From an uncultured Clostridia bacterium (lineage in GTDB: Bacteria > Bacillota > Clostridia > Oscillospirales > Oscillospiraceae), in the NCBI GenBank assembly GCA_945918315.1, contig CAMEIK010000006.1, positions 1-17,998 of the forward strand: a stretch of DNA of 17,998 bases, read 5' to 3'. The stretch's first letter is position 1, and every line of letters starts with the position of its first letter. Below, piece after piece: positions 14,289 to 17,998 of this stretch. Under the pieces are notes generated by a model, which was given only the letters and a program-made list of their open reading frames with translations, did not search any database and was not told the origin of the DNA. Made by a program: the position numbers and the translations under genes.

Positions 14289-14912
14289 ATGGATACATTT
14301 TGGTCGGAATCATGGAAAAACATAGATCCAAAGAGGATTGCGGAATATGTCAAAAGCATGGATTTCGCGCCCGATGATATGATTAGGATGCTGCGCCAGC
14401 ATCAAGCCAAGAGTGTCTGTGATGCAGGCTGCGGATGCGGAATTTACTGCGCAAAACTTCTGCGTAATGGCTTTTCGGTATTTGGCTTCGATGTATCAGA
14501 AGATGCAGTTCAGATCGCTAAAAGGAATGCACCGGAAGCGGAGCTCAAGACTGCGGATATTCGTATGACCGGTTATGATTCGGACAGGTTTGACGCAGTT
14601 ATTTCCAGAGATGTGCTGGATCATATGACCAAGGAAAATGCACAGCTTGCGTTGCGGGAGCTTTGCCGTATTGTAAAGCCGGGCGGTATTGTCATTTTTA
14701 CCTTGGATTTTCCGGATGAGGAGTATGAAAAAGAGCCTCACGAGAAAAACACCGATGGCGATTTTGTTTATTCAAGCGGAAAATGGGCAGGTATGGTCTT
14801 CCATTCCTATACTTATGAAGAAATCGAGCAGATACTTCCCCAAACAGCAAAATGCAGTATTATTAGGGAAGTTGACCATTTTATCGTCACACTGAGGAAG
14901 ACAGAGATATGA
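14289..14912 (+). CDS. Class I SAM-dependent methyltransferase
   Basis: A 207-residue Rossmann-fold methyltransferase. SAM-binding motif I is DAGCGCG (45-51), and the acidic residue ending strand 2 is Asp68 in GFDVSEDAV. A motif IV-like segment FDAVISRDVLDHM is followed by the typical IVKPGGIVIFTLDFP strand. The substrate is unknown. The family includes small-molecule, quinone and antibiotic-modifying enzymes, and nothing here shows an rRNA methyltransferase signature. A GAGGA site lies six bases before the ATG. Its stop overlaps the next start (ATGATG). It is the first full gene after the promoter-leader-terminator region and may be controlled by attenuation there. Confidence 0.85.
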   Translation: MDTFWSESWKNIDPKRIAEYVKSMDFAPDDMIRMLRQHQAKSVCDAGCGCGIYCAKLLRNGFSVFGFDVSEDAVQIAKRNAPEAELKTADIRMTGYDSDRFDAVISRDVLDHMTKENAQLALRELCRIVKPGGIVIFTLDFPDEEYEKEPHEKNTDGDFVYSSGKWAGMVFHSYTYEEIEQILPQTAKCSIIREVDHFIVTLRKTEI

Positions 14913-15661
14913 TGAAAAACATCTATGCTGTAAAGACAGAAAAAGAACTGGCAGCACTTCAAAAAATGGTTCAAAAAATGTGGCCGGAATTGGAGCAATT
15001 TCTTTCTTTTTTGAAAGAAAAATACTGCACCGTTGATCTGCCCAGATGCATTATCTGGACGGACTATGAAACCGCAAACAACTCCATCAGTGATCTTCCA
15101 CTCCCGGCCTACACAAATGATTACCGGACTGTGATGGTGCCGGATGTGGATGTGTGGAAGAAGCTCTATCTCCGGCAGCTTGAGAGTTATAAAGAAAATG
15201 AGAAAACAGCCAAGGTTCGCGCCTATTACGAGATGCTGACCAATCGGAATATTCTTCAAATTATTGGCCATGAGATGGCGCATCACAGCGATCTTTTTCT
15301 GGATGATGCCTATGAAGAGGCCATGTGGTTTGAAGAAGGCATGGTGGAGTATATCAGCCGGAAATACTTCCTTACGGAAGCGGAATTTGCGGCGGAAGAA
15401 GAGATAAATTGTATGCTGGTGGAATTGTATGAGAAAGAAAACGGCATTTTAAGCTTAAATGACTTTTCTGCACACACCTATCAAAAAGACATTGCAGGCG
15501 TACTTTATGCATACTGGCGCAGCTACCTTGCCGTGCGAAAGCTTATAGATGCTCACAAAGGGGATACGGCTACCGTGTTTGCGTCGTACCATCGTTGGTT
15601 TGAAAGCGGCAGAACACAGCCGCTGACAGCCTGGTTTGAAAATGAGGAAAAATATTTATGA
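14909..15661 (+). CDS. Gluzincin-like zinc metallopeptidase, uncharacterised
   Basis: A 250-residue protein with a zinc-peptidase motif HEMAHH (His121, Glu122, His125). About 18 residues later it has FEEGMVEYI, where Glu143 fits the third ligand seen in the gluzincin clan (EG-A-EY pattern). The upstream helix LTNRNILQIIG is consistent with the active-site helix. No signal peptide or membrane segment is visible, so it is probably cytoplasmic. I do not recognise a named family. The first ATG (14909) overlaps the methyltransferase stop; a second ATG at 14912 follows at once. The overlap indicates a coupled operon. It may be an active peptidase or a catalytically modified relative; the motif itself is intact. 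Confidence 0.7.
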   Translation: MMKNIYAVKTEKELAALQKMVQKMWPELEQFLSFLKEKYCTVDLPRCIIWTDYETANNSISDLPLPAYTNDYRTVMVPDVDVWKKLYLRQLESYKENEKTAKVRAYYEMLTNRNILQIIGHEMAHHSDLFLDDAYEEAMWFEEGMVEYISRKYFLTEAEFAAEEEINCMLVELYEKENGILSLNDFSAHTYQKDIAGVLYAYWRSYLAVRKLIDAHKGDTATVFASYHRWFESGRTQPLTAWFENEEKYL

Positions 15662-16245
15662 TGCCTACAAGAGAAGAAGCGGAAAAGCTTTTGAAAGAAG
15701 CCGAGCTTTGCAACCCCGGTCCATGGGGCAATCACAGCCGGGTTGCCGCCCATTGCGCGGAAAAAATAGCCGCGGCCTGCGGCTGTCTTGACCCGGATAC
15801 AGCGTATATCCTCGGATTGCTTCACGATATTGGAAGAAAGTTCGGCGTCCGGCACCTGGGCCATGTTTCGGACGGCTATTCGTATATGCGCTCCCTGGGC
15901 TATGACAAGGCGGCGCAGATCTGTTTGACCCATTCCTTTAACAACCAGAGCTTAAATGACTATATCGGAAAATTCGATACAACTGACGATGAATTGGAAA
16001 TGATCACTTCTGCGCTTGCGTCCGTCTCAATGGATGATTATGACAGACTGATTCAACTGTGTGATGCGCTGGCAGGAAGTACGGGCGTTTTGAATATCGA
16101 AGAAAGGATGTCCGACGTCAGGAGACGATATGGATATTATCCAAAGGATAAATGGGACAGCAACATCCGGCTGAAAGCTTATTTTGAAGAACAAGCCGGA
16201 AAAAGCATTTATGAAATTGTGGAAAAAGATACATACAGGCCGTAG
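15658..16245 (+). CDS. HD-domain phosphohydrolase
   Basis: A 195-residue protein with the metal-binding HD pattern: an early histidine (His26 or His32 in NHSRVAAHC), the HD pair His56-Asp57 in GLLHDIGRKFG, and a distal aspartate (Asp136) in LCDALAG. HD proteins hydrolyse phosphate esters such as nucleotides or cyclic nucleotides. No GAF, response-regulator or synthetase domain is attached, so the substrate cannot be deduced. It overlaps the metallopeptidase by four bases (ATGATG again), making methyltransferase, peptidase and HD protein one coupled unit. Confidence 0.85.
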   Translation: MMPTREEAEKLLKEAELCNPGPWGNHSRVAAHCAEKIAAACGCLDPDTAYILGLLHDIGRKFGVRHLGHVSDGYSYMRSLGYDKAAQICLTHSFNNQSLNDYIGKFDTTDDELEMITSALASVSMDDYDRLIQLCDALAGSTGVLNIEERMSDVRRRYGYYPKDKWDSNIRLKAYFEEQAGKSIYEIVEKDTYRP

Positions 16246-16262
16246 AATACGGGGGAAAGAAA

Positions 16263-16763
16263 ATGAGGATACATATTATCGGTCCCAGCGGTTCGGGTAA
16301 GACCTATCTTTCCCAAAAGCTGTCAGAGAAAACAGGCATTCCCTGTACATCCCTGGACGAGCTCTTTTGGGACAATTCTTCCGCTGTACCCAATACAAAA
16401 CGGGATCCAGCAGAACGGGATCAAATGCTTCGTTCTGTCCTGCAGCAGGATAACTGGATTGTTGAGGGGGTTCAGCATGCCTGGGCAGGAAGCGGCTTTG
16501 AAAAGGCAGATACCATTTATCTGCTGGAACCGCCCGCACTTCTGTGCCGGATTCGGATCATTCGGCGCTTCGTGAAGCGAAAACTTACCGGGACAGGCAG
16601 AAAAAATGAAACTTTTCAATCTCTTCTGGATCTTCTTAGGTGGACAAAGAAATTCTATCGCATGAATCTTCCGGAAATTCACGAGAAGCTGCAACCGTAT
16701 CAACACAAGGTTATCAGAATTACAAATAAAAGGGAACTGCGGCAAGTGCTACAGGAAATGTAG
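16263..16763 (+). CDS. P-loop kinase-like NTPase (FlaR / adenylate-kinase-like)
   Basis: A 166-residue P-loop protein with Walker A GPSGSGKT (7-14), a nucleotide-kinase-like segment GIPCTSLDELFWDN, and WIVEGVQHAW, which resembles the 'IIEG' segment of small-molecule kinases. A basic lid-like region RRFVKRKLTGTG follows, then a C-terminal strand KVIRITNKREL. This is the pattern of proteins often annotated as 'DNA topology modulation protein FlaR' or adenylate-kinase-like; the true substrate is unknown. It starts 17 bases after the HD gene, behind GGGGGAAAG, in the same orientation and probably the same transcript. Confidence 0.8.
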   Translation: MRIHIIGPSGSGKTYLSQKLSEKTGIPCTSLDELFWDNSSAVPNTKRDPAERDQMLRSVLQQDNWIVEGVQHAWAGSGFEKADTIYLLEPPALLCRIRIIRRFVKRKLTGTGRKNETFQSLLDLLRWTKKFYRMNLPEIHEKLQPYQHKVIRITNKRELRQVLQEM

Positions 16764-16802
16764 AGTGAGGAAACACGAATAGAAGTCAAAGAGGGATTCT
16801 TT

Positions 16803-17804
16803 ATGAAAACGCGTTCAATAATGGTACAGACATTGTGTGTTCCGTGCAGCTGCCATTGTCGATATTGCTTGCTGTCGTGGAATAACCATCCCGTTGGGGC
16901 AGATTATGAACGAAGCAAGGAATATGCGAAGAAGTTTCACGCCTACATGAAAGAAAACCATCCGGAGATCCAGTTCGACTTTACCTTTGGCTATAGTATG
17001 GATCATTCGAATTTACTGCAGGAAATTGATTTTCTGAACACAATCGGATCGATTCAGGGACGGCTTCTCCAGCTGGATGGAATGAAATTCCGCAGTGAAG
17101 AAGAGATTGACGAACTGATGAGTGGATTGGCAGGCCACGGAATCAAACAGATCAATTTTACATTCTATGGACTGCAGGCTTACCATGACCGATTTGCTGG
17201 GAGACAGGGAGACTTCCATTATTTGCTGAAGCTGGCGCAAACTGCAACAGAGCATGGGATCGAAACCAGCGCAGGAATACCGTTGACCCACGAGAACGCA
17301 GCCCAATCGGAGGAACTGATTGGGATTCTGGAAGCGCATCGAATCAAGAAAGTTTCCCTGTTGATTCCCCACGAAGAAGGGCGGGGCATATCGCTGAATG
17401 GGATCCGGTTTTCACAGTGGGATTTTGAAAGGCTCGGCCCCAATGCAAAGTGCAGGTTGAATACCGGTATTTTCAAAACAGAGGGTCAGTGGGTGAACGA
17501 AAAGAATCTTCAGGCCGAGGAAAACCGTACGCTGCTCATTTCTCTGACACCAGACAATATCGGGATGTTCGAAGATATGGGCTTTGAAGAAGCCATCCGC
17601 TACGTTGAAAAGCTGGACGAAACCTATTACGCGGCGCTTCCAACTTTCCGTCAGCTTTGTGAAATGTACGGAGATCCGGATGGAACATGCTTTTACGGCA
17701 AGAGAGACCTGTTTCAGCATTACCAGAAGCGGTATATTGCGGAAAAGAAGCTTTCCCTGTACGATGTGACTGACGAGCGGTACTGCGGAAGCAGGAGATT
17801 CTAA
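16803..17804 (+). CDS. Radical SAM protein of unknown function
   Basis: A 333-residue protein with a cysteine-rich N-terminus CVPCSCHCRYC (residues 12-22) that contains the radical-SAM pattern C-x3-C-x2-C (Cys15, Cys19, Cys22) plus two extra cysteines. Further cysteines occur in the C-terminal third (NAKCRLN, LCEMYGDPDGTC, RYCGS). They might bind an auxiliary cluster but do not match a SPASM motif that I recognise. The middle has TIM-barrel-like features such as IKQINFTFYGL and SAGIPLTHEN. The reaction is unknown. It starts 39 bases after the kinase gene, with an AGAGGG site eight bases before the ATG, and no promoter is evident in the gap. Confidence 0.82.
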   Translation: MKTRSIMVQTLCVPCSCHCRYCLLSWNNHPVGADYERSKEYAKKFHAYMKENHPEIQFDFTFGYSMDHSNLLQEIDFLNTIGSIQGRLLQLDGMKFRSEEEIDELMSGLAGHGIKQINFTFYGLQAYHDRFAGRQGDFHYLLKLAQTATEHGIETSAGIPLTHENAAQSEELIGILEAHRIKKVSLLIPHEEGRGISLNGIRFSQWDFERLGPNAKCRLNTGIFKTEGQWVNEKNLQAEENRTLLISLTPDNIGMFEDMGFEEAIRYVEKLDETYYAALPTFRQLCEMYGDPDGTCFYGKRDLFQHYQKRYIAEKKLSLYDVTDERYCGSRRF

Positions 17805-17878
17805 AAGCACTATCGGTAGCCACAATGGAGGACGCTTATAGGGATGAATGAAATTGTAATCGTTTTGTGAGGGAAAAT

Positions 17879-17998
17879 ATGATTCATTTTTATAAACCGC
17901 AAATGGAAGATCTCTGGTTTCGGCAGGAGATGCTTTCAGATGCCGAAACCATGGGATATAACCACGCCTGGGGCGGTACAATTCTATTCCCCGAGGAA
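17879..17998 (+). CDS. GNAT-family N-acetyltransferase-like protein, 5' end only
   Basis: The first 40 codons are open to the window edge. The N-terminus MIHFYKPQMEDLWFRQEML, followed by YNHAWGGTILFPEE, resembles the start of GNAT acetyltransferases, where an early 'aE-D' type strand-helix is followed by an active-site loop. The acetyl-CoA-binding motif would lie beyond the window, so the call rests on this start alone. A GAGGG site lies just upstream. The 74-base gap after the radical-SAM gene contains only a tiny ORF (17844-17870) and no terminator. Confidence 0.55.
   Translation, partial: MIHFYKPQMEDLWFRQEMLSDAETMGYNHAWGGTILFPEE

Noticed and set aside
14289..14912. Calling the methyltransferase an Erm-type rRNA methylase because of the leader
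   Set aside because: Only the general class I SAM motifs are visible, with no NPPY-type or KsgA/Erm signature; the leader alone cannot define the substrate.
17844..17870. Eight-codon ORF starting MNEIVIVL before the GNAT-like gene
   Set aside because: The ribosome site is badly spaced and the peptide is too short. It may be a remnant, but nothing supports a product.

Overview
The window looks like a chromosomal piece of a moderate-GC member of the Bacillota, class Clostridia, most likely an Oscillospirales-type gut anaerobe. This is inferred from gene content and order (rplS, lepB, rbgA, rnhB, yraN; tig, clpP, clpX, lon, engB), strong purine-rich ribosome-binding sites, an AsnA-type asparagine synthetase, and an N-terminus on the threonine-synthase-like gene that reads like the Oscillospirales ThrC family. 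No rRNA, CRISPR array, transposase, integrase or phage gene was seen.

Region 1 (1-1534, minus strand): the 5' part of a tRNA-Leu(CAG) gene, a small ferredoxin-thioredoxin-reductase-like Fe-S protein, tRNA-Ser(UGA) with encoded CCA, and asnA. Both tRNA genes and asnA have recognisable sigma-70/SigA promoters. Region 2 (1535-2251) is a divergent regulatory region followed by a monocistronic rplS (L19) that ends at a clear intrinsic terminator.

Region 3 (2273-7450, plus strand) is a tight operon: lepB, rbgA, rnhB, yraN and an M19 dipeptidase all join with overlapping stop/start codons. They are followed by a remodelled threonine-synthase-like gene and a calcineurin-like phosphoesterase. The thrC-like gene is the most unusual single gene: it keeps the family's N-terminal and C-proximal landmarks in one open frame. 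It has lost the PLP-lysine motif and about a domain's worth of sequence around the phosphate loop, and it has no ATG/GTG/TTG start where homology says it begins.

Region 4 (7470-14042) is a proteostasis block: trigger factor, ClpP, ClpX, Lon and the ribosome-assembly GTPase EngB. Catalytic residues are intact throughout. Strong stem-loops precede tig, clpX and lon, and the one before tig overlaps its promoter.

Region 5 (14070-17998) is accessory. A consensus promoter with an imperfect dyad across its -10 box leads into a short leader ORF and a very strong intrinsic terminator. A row of co-directional small enzyme genes follows: a SAM methyltransferase, a gluzincin-like metallopeptidase, an HD-domain phosphohydrolase, a P-loop kinase, a radical-SAM protein and a truncated GNAT acetyltransferase. 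The first three overlap by 4 bases each. The layout resembles leader-peptide/terminator attenuation, as known upstream of some antibiotic-resistance genes, so this cluster is the best candidate for an undescribed inducible system. Its function cannot be read from sequence alone.
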